From positions 312,001 to 376,000 of the forward strand of contig JAQFVV010000551.1 in NCBI GenBank assembly GCA_028023455.1: a stretch of 64,000 nt of DNA, written 5' to 3'. Both the position numbers and the translations under genes were made by a program. Position 1 is the stretch's first letter. The number at the start of each line of letters is the position of its first letter. The notes beneath the pieces were generated by a model. The model was not told the DNA's origin. It did not search any database and saw only the letters and a program-made list of their open reading frames with translations. This document shows positions 27,596 to 38,322 of this stretch, in pieces. This DNA comes from Epiperipatus broadwayi. Taxonomy: Eukaryota > Onychophora > Udeonychophora > Euonychophora > Peripatidae.

Positions 27596-27635
27596 AGAGC
27601 CTATTCTTATATATATATATATAAGAATAGGCTCT
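27596..27635. repeat. Perfect palindrome centred on (TA)n
   Basis: AGAGCCTATTCTTATATATA is followed by its exact reverse complement, giving about 40 bases of perfect dyad symmetry 45 bases left of the 3' LTR. The AT centre suggests inverted slippage or cruciform-mediated duplication. Confidence 0.85.
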
Positions 27636-27644
27636 ATAAGACTA

Positions 27645-27646
<2 letters not shown>

Positions 27647-27679
<33 letters not shown>
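27647..27679. repeat. (TA)n microsatellite, integration target
   Basis: The TA run abuts the left end of the Gypsy element. A second TA run lies at its right end. Confidence 0.9.
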
Positions 27680-27681
<2 letters not shown>

Positions 27682-30600
27682 TAACCTTGTCTTGTGCATC
27701 TTCACTTCCAGATAATATATGATATAAAATAAAATGGGTTCTAGCTCAGTTAATAATTAATAAATAAAATATTCAGCATTAAAATTAAAATGTTTCACTA
27801 GCTCAAATTTAAAATACGAATAAGGTTCAGTTTATAAAAATAAATTAAATAAATATTTAATATTTTCATGAGACTTGAAGTGAAAATACAGGTGACAAGA
27901 TAGATTACATTGAGCCAATATCCCACAGGATACTACCTCAATGGCATAAGAACACTATCCCCCCTTATTACTATTTCAAATAACAAACTCATAGTATTCT
28001 TACGACTTTAATAACTTCTACTCACTAAGATTAAACTAATAATTAAATCTTAATCTTCTATTTATAATAATCTAGCTCAATAAAATAATCTCAGGTTCAT
28101 AAAGTTTATTCTAAGTTAATTTAAAAATACGGTAGTAAAATATGAGAAGGGATTTTATGTCATAATCTACTACACTGAAACTAATAATAATAAATAATAA
28201 TAATAATATTCTTCATTGTTTAACTACTACTGGATATCTTTTCTTTTCGTTATATTTTTATTACCATAATAAAATAATAAAATAATTTTATATAATCTTT
28301 TACCTTCATGTAATAATATAATAAATACGTGGTAGCATATGATAATCTGATAAACAAAGGATGTGTGGCAACTGATAGCATATAATTCAGTATACTATTG
28401 TGATAACTGATTTATGACCAATAAAACAATGTAAAATTATAATTATTTAATTAAAAGAATACCAATAAAATATTTAAATTCTTAAATATAATTCTCTATT
28501 TATCTTTTTGTGCAAAATTATATTTTTGTTTCAATTGTTATGAATATATCGTGATTTCATGCAGTGAAGTGGAGAAATAAACAATCAAGACACAAAAATT
28601 TTGAAAAACAAATTTTAACAAAGTTTATTAACAACAACAAATAAAATAAACAATTTATGTACACTATTTACAATGGATATCCTTATTTTAATCTTACATT
28701 TTTATCTACTAAGTTATATAAAAATAGTTTATAGTTTAGTTATATCTTTATTTATACTTAAGACAAAATAAAAAAAAATGTTACCATTTGGTTTCTCATT
28801 ATGGTTAACTTATTATAAATATATTTACTTATTAGCAGAATATTTCATCCTTAATATTATTAAACTATCTTATTTTTAAAAAAAAACATTCATAGGAAAA
28901 CATTCTACAGAAAAACAAAATTAACTTTATAATGAGTATGGATTTCTCAAAATATTAAAAAAAAATTTCATCTTGCAAAGTCAAAGATGTTACATAAAAT
29001 ATTCATCCAAAATTCAGTACTAGATTTTAGTGTTTTATCACACGATGTTTACTAATCATAATATATTCTTATTTAGCCTTACTTTAGTATGATATAAGTG
29101 TAATAATCAATATATTCCTGTTATTCAATAAACAAAAAAAATATACTATGCATATTGTTTATATAATTTACTTTGTACTATTGTATTTTAAAAATATGCA
29201 ATACTTATTTTTCTCTTAAAAATAATAATAAAGCATTCAAAAATAATTAACATTTTAAAGAAAATATCTTGTTTAGATACTCTATTTCAAAATTTATATT
29301 TCATTTCCGAAATAAATTCAAAATATATTCTATGATTCTTTCCTTTCCTTTAGGATTCATTGGACCTTCAATTTTAAGTTATAAAATTCTGTTCCTTCTA
29401 AGCAAATAAACCAATCTTATACAAAACGATAGCATAACCTAAGTTCTAAATTATTTATCATTTCTTTTCAAAATATCTTACTGAACGATGCAGTTACATG
29501 AAATAAAGATAGCGAAACAGATGTATAGGATTTAAGGAAGAAAGCTAGAGTATCACTCTTAATATATCTCAAAAAATCATGGCACAGTGCAAAGAGGTAT
29601 GACCTTTACCTGTCTAATAACCTCTAATACATGAACGATGTTAAAGCTACTTCTTCAGCTTTATTTAAAACATCAAATATTTAAAGACATATAAAACACT
29701 GTCCAAATAAAATGTGTATCAGTCATAGGGCTTTGTTAACTATGCTGATAACCACATAAAGACTAAATATTATTTCTATTCCTTATCATATCCTATTTTT
29801 TAAAAAAATACATCATCTTGGTTTCCTGCTAACTATAGTACTTCCAAGCCACTATCTCAACATTATTTCTCAAGATTTTTCTACATCTTACATCGATAAA
29901 TAACTATCTGCATTTACAAAACAATAAATAAAATTCATTGATAGTTTAAAACAATTTCACTGTTCCATAAGAAAAGTTTGCTTACTTCATTATTCTATAT
30001 GTTTAATCATATACAATCTACTTAGACAATATTTGAATATCCAATAACATGAAAGTTCTAAAAGAATCACATAATTATTTGTTATTATGTTGGATTATAT
30101 CACTAATATATAAAAAAAAATAATCGTCGTATGCATATTTTCAAATCAATCCTATCTCATAATGTTTTTTTAAAATGTTGTATGAAAATGCGTTACATAT
30201 AATTAAAACTTTTACACTTCATTCTTAGATTCATAGATGATCTAAAGAAAACAAAAATATACATTATAAATTATTAATAGTTATTATTATTACCAAATAA
30301 CCCTTTTTATCTGGTCATCATTTTTAGTAGGCTTCTTCCATCCACTGGATATAGAAAAACATTGCATACATAAACGAAAAGACACATCCATACGTTTTAT
30401 TTAAAAATATTCTTATCTAAATTATTAGATTATATTATAAATTTTATGTTATTAACAAATTAATGTTTTATGTTTTCCTAATCTTATAAATAGAAAAATT
30501 TACATTTAACTAAGTTAGTAAAATAAAAATTTAAAACTATAATTACGTCTTCACTTGACCATAGTTCATGATAAAATCCAAAAATGTTTATTATTTTCTC

Positions 30601-32508
30601 TAGAGTTTTAAAATGTTCTCCTCCAAGCGCGTTAAAGTTTAAAAATAAAAATAATTATTAATCCATTTAGTAAAATTTATAGAAAATAATCCTGGGTCTT
30701 TACTGTTCAGAATGAAAATTATTAAACTGTAATATTAAAGAATTATTCCCACGAAGTTTATTCAATATTCTCTGATGCATCACTCTGTTCAATTTAACTT
30801 AAGTTATCCGGTAAACTTTTACACAATATTTGTATTTTCATGGATCCATCCTTTATTTATCTACTATATGTTCATTTTTTTTATATAGGTTTTATTTCTT
30901 AATAAGTTCTTTTTAATTCTTGTAAAATATATATTTAAAAAAAATGTTTCCTTCAAAAAGGACTAAACATTCTATTTCTTTCATTATATTTTATGATAAC
31001 TCATATGATATAAATATCTTATTCTTTTTTTAAAAAAAACTCCTGGATAAGCTTATAAATAATGCATCACAAATTTTTTTAGATGGCAAATAGTTTTCTG
31101 TTTAAGCTTCCAGCATAATGCCCGAATTATTTTTATATGAGTTAGAATAATCCTCCGGTTAAGCATAAATAAAGCTGTATTATAATTTAAACATATTTTA
31201 TTTCATAGTATATCCATTTTTATTGCGTAGTTTAGGTTAAACTTCAGATAAAATAATCCTGGCAAGTAACTTTTAAAAATTAGAAAATCATTTTCACGAA
31301 GTTTCTAAATATATTATTTTTTTTAAACTCTCTTTTGCAAAATACTTTAAAATTATCAATTAGTTTTTTGCAGATAAAGTTATAAGAAAGTACTAAAAAA
31401 ATTGACTAAAATAAAAATTTAAAAATACTATCTCTTTGATAGCTATAATTTACCTTTCTCTGGTTTCAATACATTATTAATCTCCTCTTATACCCCCGTG
31501 CAATTCATATTTATAGTCTGTAAGAATACCTCATTTGATTGGTTGATTCTTACTTTAACTTGAGAACAAATTTACATATTTTCAGTTTATAGCAGAATTA
31601 AGTTTCAAAAATAAAAAATTTTATGACGTAATGAAATTTAAAAATATTATTTAAAATTCCACTTTTAATTCAATTATTACTTTATTAAAACTATTTAAAC
31701 ATTTAAAATAACTTTTAAAATAATTTTAATAACCTATTCCATTCTTTATTCCATTTATCTATTTTTATTTAAACAAAATATTTAATTTTTATATTATACT
31801 GTATTCGTCTTTATTACATTATTTAAAACATTTACATACATTTATAACTTAACTATTTAATATTTACTTCTATGATAGGTAATAATTCCATCCAATTCTA
31901 TAATATAACTTTTAAAATATTTTAAACTTTGTTATTAATTCAAACAAGCATGTGTGTGAAAGTATGTAGTATACAAGTCACATGATTAATAAACTTTGAC
32001 AGACGATTTTCAATCTATTTCTCTGCCTAGACTAATAAAATTGATACACTTATTATATTATATAAAATAATTATAAAAAATTTGGAAGAATAATTTAAAA
32101 AATATAGAATTAAATACAATTTTCACCATCATAAAGTTTATTTTTAAAATGTATTATATTAATTTTGACTTATTAAATATGATTATAAATTTAAACATAG
32201 CATTTATTAACTTATAAGTTTTAAACTATTAAAATCGAATTTTTTAAATATACTTTTAATATTTATAGCTGTGTTATTTAATATGGCCAGCTTTTACAAC
32301 CATATGCAACAATATTTAAAGCTTTACATAACTATTTTTAAATGATTCGTTATAATTTTATATACTACGTATTTTCTTTAGCTTCAAATTGTACTTTATA
32401 TTATAATTGACAAACTATAATTAATGTATTAAAAGAACATATTCTAAAATTTAAAATTTTTAGTAATTGACTGTTATGAACTATTACTGACCTATAGAAA
32501 AGGGCACA
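27680..32508 (-). repeat. 3' LTR of the Gypsy element (4.83 kb)
   Basis: It matches 39128-43963 nearly base for base over most of its length, differing by scattered substitutions and homopolymer or AAT-count changes. Reading the minus strand it begins TGTGCCCTTTTCTATAGGTC directly after the polypurine tract and ends GGTTAGA at the TA run. The stretch around 31640-32250 differs much more from the other LTR than the rest does. Its equivalent of the short LTR frame seen in the other copies has a TGA. No function beyond retroelement promoter and terminator is inferred. Confidence 0.92.
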
Positions 32509-32522
32509 TAACCTCCTCCTTC
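32509..32522 (-). promoter_or_regulatory. Polypurine tract
   Basis: The minus strand reads GAAGGAGGAGGTTA immediately before the LTR start TGTGCCC. This is the expected position and composition for the primer of plus-strand DNA synthesis. Confidence 0.85.
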
Positions 32523-32718
32523 GAATAAAAATTTTAAATTAAACATCTATCTTATCATTTACTCTATTCATTGACACTTAATATCTTTATCATTTGCTAT
32601 AACCAAATTCTATCTTGTACTACTGAACTATAAAAGAATATACTGTTTTTAATACAAACTTATAAAATATTTGGACATTACACTCAGAATCTCAACTAGT
32701 AATACTAAAAAAAAATTT

Positions 32719-35700
32719 CTACACTTCTGATGGGTATGGGATTAGACTCCTAGCATTGTACGTCCCTTTTTCACCATCTGGTGTAGTCAACACGAAAGCA
32801 TTTTCTCCTACTTTGCTAAAAATCTTATATGGACCCTCGTATAACTCAAGAAATTTCTTAAATTGATTTCTTTGAAGGTTGCTAACATGGGGTGTTCTAA
32901 CAAGAACTAAATCATCAACTTTGAATGGATGTGGTCTATTATGGGATTTTTTTACTCTCTTAGCACCCATAATATGTAGCTTTACTTTAGCTTGATTTAT
33001 ATCTTGATTTACATTTATTGGTTCTCTTATCATAGGTATAGGTGTTTGAATTAGTAAATTTTCATGTTTGCCATAGTGTAGACGGAAAGGTGTAAAACCT
33101 GTGGATTCATTGCAAGTGCTGTTTATATAATTAACAACCTCAGAGAGTTTATGAACCCATTGTTTATGATCATCGGCTACATAAACCCTGAATAATCTAC
33201 CGAGCTCCCGCATAACACGTTCGCAGGGATTAGACTGCGGGTTTCTAATGGAGCTCATAATATGTTTGAGGTGTTGAGTTCGAATCCACTCATTCCATCT
33301 ACCAGATATAAAAGCGGTTGCATGATCAGTAAGAATTATTTCTGGCTTTCCAACTAAAGGGAATTGGTAATCAAGCATGCATTTGATTACATAATGTGCG
33401 CTGGTTTTAGGTACAGGATAGGCTGAGACTAGCTTACTAAAAACATCATATGTTACAAGTATAAATTTCTGACGATTGAATGGTGGAAGGGGCCCATAAA
33501 AATCGATCGCTAATAATTCATTAGGACGATCTGGAATAATGGGCTGCATGATTCCCACGTAAGATTTACTGCAATGTTTAGATTTTAGACATATATTACA
33601 CGTTTTAATCTTTTTAATTACGCGTTTATACATTTTATTCCAAAAAAATATCGATTTTAAAACATACATAATTTTTGGTGCACCATAGTGCCCATAGCTA
33701 CTATGAACGTACATGATCAGTTTATCAATCATGGAGTTAGGGACAACTATCCTCCATGATTCCCCCTGATTAGAATTTATATTATACATAAGCAAATTTT
33801 GATAAATTTTATACTTTCTAAAAATCATTTTAACGCGTTTATTTTTACTGTTTATATTATCATGATTATTTAAGATAGTCATGATCCTATTTAATCTCAT
33901 ATCCTGACTCTGAATCATAGTGAGATTATTATAATCATCAGCTATAGATTCATCCCTAACCAAATCTACGTTACTTACAATTATGTTTTGACTATTGGGA
34001 TTTTGTGACATTAAACAGATAGGGTGGCGACTAAGAATATCAGCAGGGATATTCTGTCTCCCTTCAATATAGAGTACTCTATAATTGAACTGTTGGAGAT
34101 ATAAGCTCCACCTAATAAGTCTCTCATTACTGAGGTAGCTTTTATTTAAAAACTCTAAGCTTCTATGGTCGGTCAATACAATCACACTAGAACCTAATAA
34201 AAATTGCCTTAATTTCTGAAAAGCCCAGACAACAGCTAGGGTTTCCTTTTCAGTTATAGTGTAGTTCAACTCAGCACCTCTCAGATGTCTGCTCAAGAAG
34301 TACAATACATGAGGTACCTGACCCTCATCGAGTTGAAATAACACTACACCCAGACCATAGTAACTGCTATCTGTTTGCACATAAAATGTTTTATTGAAAT
34401 CAGGATATATTAAAATTACGTGTTTTAAAAATTTATTTTTAATCAACTTAAATTCACTATCATGATTAGTGGTCCACTTCCACCTCTCAGCCTTTTTTAG
34501 CAATTTGGATAAATGTATAGTGTCCTCAGCAAAATTTTGATAAAAGCGGTTGTAGTAATTACACAACCCAAAAAATGATTTCAGTTGCTTTACAGTTTTT
34601 GGTGTGGGAAAGCGTTGAATAGCTGCAATCTTTTCTGGATGGGGCTGGATGCCATGCTCATTTATTAAATGTCCCAGAAAAGTAATTTCTTTAGCTGCTA
34701 TTGAACACTTCTCCAAATTAATTTTGACATTTTTCATAGCGCATTCATTAAAAAACATTTCTAAGTGCTGGAGATGCTCTTCTAAACTGTCAGAAGCAAT
34801 GACGATATCGTCCACATACATGACGATTTTTTCCTTTAATTGCTTTGAAAAAATCATGTCCAAACATCTGATTAAGCCAGCACCGCTATTAATGAGACCA
34901 AAAGGCATCCGTCTGAAAACATATGACTGGCCTTGAAAACGAAATGCTGTGTATTGCTGATCATTCTCATGTAACGGTATTTGCCAATAACTAGCTGTTA
35001 AATCAAATGTAGAGAAAATTGACCTCTTATGAAACTTAGTTAGGAGCTCATGTACGGGTGGAGGAATGTCACGCTCTGGCACAGTTATAGTATTTAACAT
35101 GCGAGCATCCAAACATACCCTAATATTGCCATCCTTCTTCTTTACAATAACCAATGGGTTTACGTAAGGAGAAGGGCACTTTTTTATTATATCCCACTCT
35201 AGCATCATGTCTATTTGACTCTGTACCTCGTCCTTATATTGGTAAGGGATTGGGTACATCTTTTGATGGAAAGGATCATTACACTTCAATTTAATACGAT
35301 GGGTATATCCCTCTATTATACCAGGGATTTTAGAAAAAATGCTTTTAAAGCTATACATTAATTGATATAATTTCTCACTTAATTTAGAATCGACTGCATA
35401 AATATGTTCAATTTTTGCCTTTATGCTAGCATCAATCAATGTATTATGGATGCATAGTAATTGATTGGAAAGGTTATGCACACCATATTCAAAATTAAGC
35501 CTTTCCTTCTTACAAGTAAAAATTTTGTTATAAAAATCTATTTGACAATCATTTAAAATCATGAAGTCAGCACCTATTATGGCTTCATGTATCAATCCAG
35601 GCATAATAAGAAAAACATGCCCAAACTCTGTGTTATTAATTTTGAAGGTAATCCAAACTTGTTTATTTGTTAATTTCGTTCTCTTTCCATTTGCCAGAGT

Positions 35701-35991
35701 TACTTGTATTTGTTTTACTGGCAATGAAGGTATATCACCTTTTATGCATACCAGATTTTTATAAGTTGACTCTGATAATATGGAAGCTTGGCTTCCGGAG
35801 TCAATCAATGCTTCAACTTTTATATTTTCAATATTTAAAATTACAACCGGACATTGATACGTTATAGGCGGTTCACCTATAGTAAAGGGTTCTAAAAAAT
35901 CAATGTCTAAATCTAAAGTATTTAGCATCCACATCTGATCGTTCCCCATTTTGTTAGCACCGGGTCCTTGCAAAGAGGAACTAATACACAA
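32719..35991 (-). CDS. pol: Gypsy Pol polyprotein (PR-RT-RNaseH-IN)
   Basis: This 1090-residue open frame encodes the enzymes of reverse transcription and integration. Protease: DSG at about residues 64-66 and an IIGADF block at about 138-143. Reverse transcriptase: TFDL with its catalytic Asp at about 330, and YVDD at about 392-395. RNase H: acidic residues at about 541 (TDSS), 583 (EKE), 608 (TDHR) and 651. Integrase: zinc-binding H763/H767 and C798/C801, and catalytic D830, D889 and E924. A GPY/F-like module (YEGPYKI) lies near the C-terminus. No chromodomain or envelope follows. The listed first codon is TTG, so synthesis probably depends on -1 frameshifting from gag rather than separate initiation. 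The frame is full length with no stop. Residue numbers are hand-counted. Confidence 0.95.
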   Translation of the reverse strand: MCISSSLQGPGANKMGNDQMWMLNTLDLDIDFLEPFTIGEPPITYQCPVVILNIENIKVEALIDSGSQASILSESTYKNLVCIKGDIPSLPVKQIQVTLANGKRTKLTNKQVWITFKINNTEFGHVFLIMPGLIHEAIIGADFMILNDCQIDFYNKIFTCKKERLNFEYGVHNLSNQLLCIHNTLIDASIKAKIEHIYAVDSKLSEKLYQLMYSFKSIFSKIPGIIEGYTHRIKLKCNDPFHQKMYPIPYQYKDEVQSQIDMMLEWDIIKKCPSPYVNPLVIVKKKDGNIRVCLDARMLNTITVPERDIPPPVHELLTKFHKRSIFSTFDLTASYWQIPLHENDQQYTAFRFQGQSYVFRRMPFGLINSGAGLIRCLDMIFSKQLKEKIVMYVDDIVIASDSLEEHLQHLEMFFNECAMKNVKINLEKCSIAAKEITFLGHLINEHGIQPHPEKIAAIQRFPTPKTVKQLKSFFGLCNYYNRFYQNFAEDTIHLSKLLKKAERWKWTTNHDSEFKLIKNKFLKHVILIYPDFNKTFYVQTDSSYYGLGVVLFQLDEGQVPHVLYFLSRHLRGAELNYTITEKETLAVVWAFQKLRQFLLGSSVIVLTDHRSLEFLNKSYLSNERLIRWSLYLQQFNYRVLYIEGRQNIPADILSRHPICLMSQNPNSQNIIVSNVDLVRDESIADDYNNLTMIQSQDMRLNRIMTILNNHDNINSKNKRVKMIFRKYKIYQNLLMYNINSNQGESWRIVVPNSMIDKLIMYVHSSYGHYGAPKIMYVLKSIFFWNKMYKRVIKKIKTCNICLKSKHCSKSYVGIMQPIIPDRPNELLAIDFYGPLPPFNRQKFILVTYDVFSKLVSAYPVPKTSAHYVIKCMLDYQFPLVGKPEIILTDHATAFISGRWNEWIRTQHLKHIMSSIRNPQSNPCERVMRELGRLFRVYVADDHKQWVHKLSEVVNYINSTCNESTGFTPFRLHYGKHENLLIQTPIPMIREPINVNQDINQAKVKLHIMGAKRVKKSHNRPHPFKVDDLVLVRTPHVSNLQRNQFKKFLELYEGPYKIFSKVGENAFVLTTPDGEKGTYNARSLIPYPSEV

Positions 35992-35999
35992 AGACCTTT

Positions 36000-36446
36000 T
36001 CAGTTTAACTTTTTCTCACTTGTTTTAACATTTGGTCTTTTTAAAATTGTAGTAATACCACTAGTAGAGGGTTGACTATTTTGTACCTCTACCCTACTCC
36101 TAGATTTATCAAATCTAACTGCTTTCTTAGCATGGGGAGATACCCTATCTCTCTCTCTAAAATTATATCTCCTCTTAAAACCTGTTTGAAATCTTTGACT
36201 ATTATTGTTAATGTTAATATTTGATAACGGATAATTATTTCTTTCCCTATTTGCTTTGAATCTGCTATCTAAAGATGTCTCAGTGATTTCAAGTGCGTCT
36301 AATACCTCCGACACATCTATCGAATAACGGTCCGCTGCAATTAATAATTGCTCCACATTTCTGGGCAAATTATGGCGTACTATCCTGACTATCTGCCCTT
36401 CAGATAATGGACATGCAGTAAGCGTTTTCAATCTGACAGCCTGGCT
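36000..36446 (-). CDS. gag: Gag C-terminal part (basic tail)
   Basis: This frame continues the capsid-like segment after one in-frame TGA at 36447-36449. It opens five codons downstream of that stop with LKTLTACPLSEGQIVRIVRH, which fits the C-terminal part of a Gypsy Gag capsid. The rest is low in hydrophobic residues and rich in Arg, Lys, Asn and Ser (KRRYNFRERDR, KSRSRVEV). No CCHC zinc knuckle is present, and the basic tail may bind RNA instead. The frame ends at TGA 36000-36002, next to the GTTAAAC heptamer and the -1-frame pol. I take it as the same gag gene interrupted by a nonsense change; readthrough is possible but unsupported. Confidence 0.75.
   Translation of the reverse strand, partial: SQAVRLKTLTACPLSEGQIVRIVRHNLPRNVEQLLIAADRYSIDVSEVLDALEITETSLDSRFKANRERNNYPLSNININNNSQRFQTGFKRRYNFRERDRVSPHAKKAVRFDKSRSRVEVQNSQPSTSGITTILKRPNVKTSEKKLN
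36003..36009 (-). promoter_or_regulatory. Candidate -1 ribosomal frameshift site GTTAAAC
   Basis: On the minus strand the gag frame ends TTA AAC TGA, preceded by G, so GTTAAAC abuts the gag stop (36000-36002). Pol is open in the -1 frame from exactly this point (CTG AAA AGG ...). A slip on this heptamer would fuse Gag to Pol. GUUAAAC is an established slippery heptamer in arteriviruses, a relative of UUUAAAC. A downstream pseudoknot was not assessed. Confidence 0.65.
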
Positions 36447-36929
36447 TCAAAAGAAACTAGTATAACTGCCCTTACTAGAGTGGTATTTTTCTTGAGTTAT
36501 CTGGAACCTAATACTATCTTGTTTGTCTGCGTTCCAGAAACTCCCTATAATTAAATACCTAAAGTCGCCATAAGTATTTGGCCTTTCAAAGAGCGACTGC
36601 CACCAGTCTTTGGCAGTGCCACCTAAATGATTACTACAGATGGCTAATTTTTCCTTTTCTGTCAGAACACATATCGAAAATAGCTCATCCAAACTATTCA
36701 GAAACTCAGATGGATTTTCGGTATAGTCTCCTCTAAACGGTTTGACCCTCATAAAACGTAATGCCATCGAGCTATTTGAACCTCCGTCACAACTAATATT
36801 TTCCCTAACTGGTCTGCTGTCTATTTCTTTAACATTAGTATGTTCTAATTGGTTATCCTCACCTTTTCTTAGATATTCTATTCTATCTATTGGGGATGGA
36901 CTTATACAGTCTTCATACTTACTACGCAA
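36447..36929 (-). pseudogene. gag: Gag capsid-like part, frame-broken
   Basis: A 160-codon segment carries the hallmarks of a retrotransposon Gag capsid domain: FRGDYTENPSEFL at about residues 65-77, TEKEKLAICSNHLGGTAKDWW at about 90-110, and a YGDFRYLIIGSFW block at about 120-132. Its start overlaps the end of the upstream coiled-coil frame by a few bases. The overlap coincides with a 7-bp tandem duplication (GTATTGC twice, near 36931-36945), which throws the reading into another frame and brings an immediate TAG. It ends at an in-frame TGA (36447-36449). The two lesions together show that this copy of gag is damaged, although each is small. Confidence 0.8.
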
Positions 36930-38322
36930 TACGCAATACTTTTTCTTTGCCTAATTCCAAAGTCTTATTACTAATGGATTTAATCTCCTCCATTTGTTCA
37001 TACACTTGCTGCAACTTTTCTTCGAAATTTATCTGTCCAATCGCTTGTTCTACATATAACTTCTGTTCATTTTTAAACTTATCCAAGTTTTGATCTACTA
37101 TTTCTCTATACTCATTATTATTCTTTTCCAACTGCTGTGCCTGTTCTTTTACATCTTTCTGTAAACGTTTCATATTCTCACCAACTTTAGATCTATACTT
37201 ATGTTCATCAGCTTTCTGAATATCAAGATCAGCTTTCTGAATACCAAGATCTTTTAATTTCTTAACCAAATCTTGTTCTATTTCTTCCTTTACATCTATC
37301 CTAGTTTGTACTATCAAATCCTTGAACTTCTCTACTAATTCTTTCTCCATTTCATCTTTCACAGTTATTCTGGTCTGCACTACCTCTTCCTTTACAATTT
37401 TAAAATTTTCATCCATACGACCTATATGATCTTTTATTTCCCCAATTTCACGATCAACATCTGATTTATTACTATCAAGCTTCTGATTTAAGTTGCTATT
37501 GTTTATCTGACACTGATTGATAGAGTCTTCTATTTGCTTGCTCAAACCCTTTATAGTATTCTCAGAGAATTCGGAAAATTTATTTTTTAGCAATTCCTGA
37601 TTCTTATAATCTATGTGCTCTATTTCCTCCTTTAAAGAACCAATGACTTTTTCATTGCTATCAAATCTCAAATCCAAATTATTAAATTTATCTTGTACTT
37701 CCACCTTAAAATCTTCTACCGTCTTACAGGTTTCATTAAGTTTTTGATTCATACTTTCTACACAAGTTCTGATTTCATTACTATTTTTGTCTACATTTTC
37801 ACTAAGAGATTCTAATCTTATATTTGTTTTATTTAGGTTTTCATTAAGAGACTCAATATTTTTATTCATATTTTCATTAAGAGCATCAAATTTCATGTCA
37901 CTATCTTCTTTAAAAGAATCAAATTTAGCATCAGACTTTACACTATTTTTAATCATATTTTCATTAAGAGCTTTTGTATCCTCTCTAATTTTATTCATAT
38001 TTTCATTAATCTCTTCTCTATTTTTTCTATTATCTTCTTTCATCTCCTTCATCATCAATAACATTTGAGATATTTGGGAGTTCTCTACCTCCTTTTTAGG
38101 CACTATTATCTTTTCTTCCACTGTTTTAATTTCCATAACCTCTTCTTTTATCTTACTAGCTATAATTTGGACACTATCTATAACTGTTTCCATTTCGATT
38201 AAGTTTTCTATTTCTCGTTCCTCCTCACAACTTTCATCGACAATAAACTCAGATATTTCACTCTCTAAATTATTATCTTGATTATTCATTTTTTTGCAAA
38301 TATGCTTTTTCTCAAAATTCAA
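36922..38322 (-). CDS. gag: Gag N-terminal coiled-coil region
   Basis: A 466-codon frame from ATG at 38322. After an acidic first 75 residues it is nearly continuous predicted coiled coil, rich in Glu, Lys, Asn, Leu and Ile, with recurring LNENMNK/LNENLNK/LSENVDK motifs at about residues 110-190 and a long helical stretch to the end. Such N-terminal coiled coils occur in Gag of some arthropod Gypsy-like elements and presumably help particle assembly. The capsid-like sequence that should follow is in the next frame because of the 7-bp duplication at the junction. A second Met twelve codons in (MNNQDNN) is an alternative start. Open frames on the opposite strand are shadows of this one. Confidence 0.85.
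   Translation of the reverse strand: MNFEKKHICKKMNNQDNNLESEISEFIVDESCEEEREIENLIEMETVIDSVQIIASKIKEEVMEIKTVEEKIIVPKKEVENSQISQMLLMMKEMKEDNRKNREEINENMNKIREDTKALNENMIKNSVKSDAKFDSFKEDSDMKFDALNENMNKNIESLNENLNKTNIRLESLSENVDKNSNEIRTCVESMNQKLNETCKTVEDFKVEVQDKFNNLDLRFDSNEKVIGSLKEEIEHIDYKNQELLKNKFSEFSENTIKGLSKQIEDSINQCQINNSNLNQKLDSNKSDVDREIGEIKDHIGRMDENFKIVKEEVVQTRITVKDEMEKELVEKFKDLIVQTRIDVKEEIEQDLVKKLKDLGIQKADLDIQKADEHKYRSKVGENMKRLQKDVKEQAQQLEKNNNEYREIVDQNLDKFKNEQKLYVEQAIGQINFEEKLQQVYEQMEEIKSISNKTLELGKEKVLRIA

Noticed and set aside
32524-32718. Possible envelope gene between pol and the 3' LTR
   Set aside because: Only about 195 bases are available and no frame is present, so the element has no env.
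34649-38068. Plus-strand open frames within the gag-pol region
   Set aside because: They are shadows of the minus-strand gag and pol frames.
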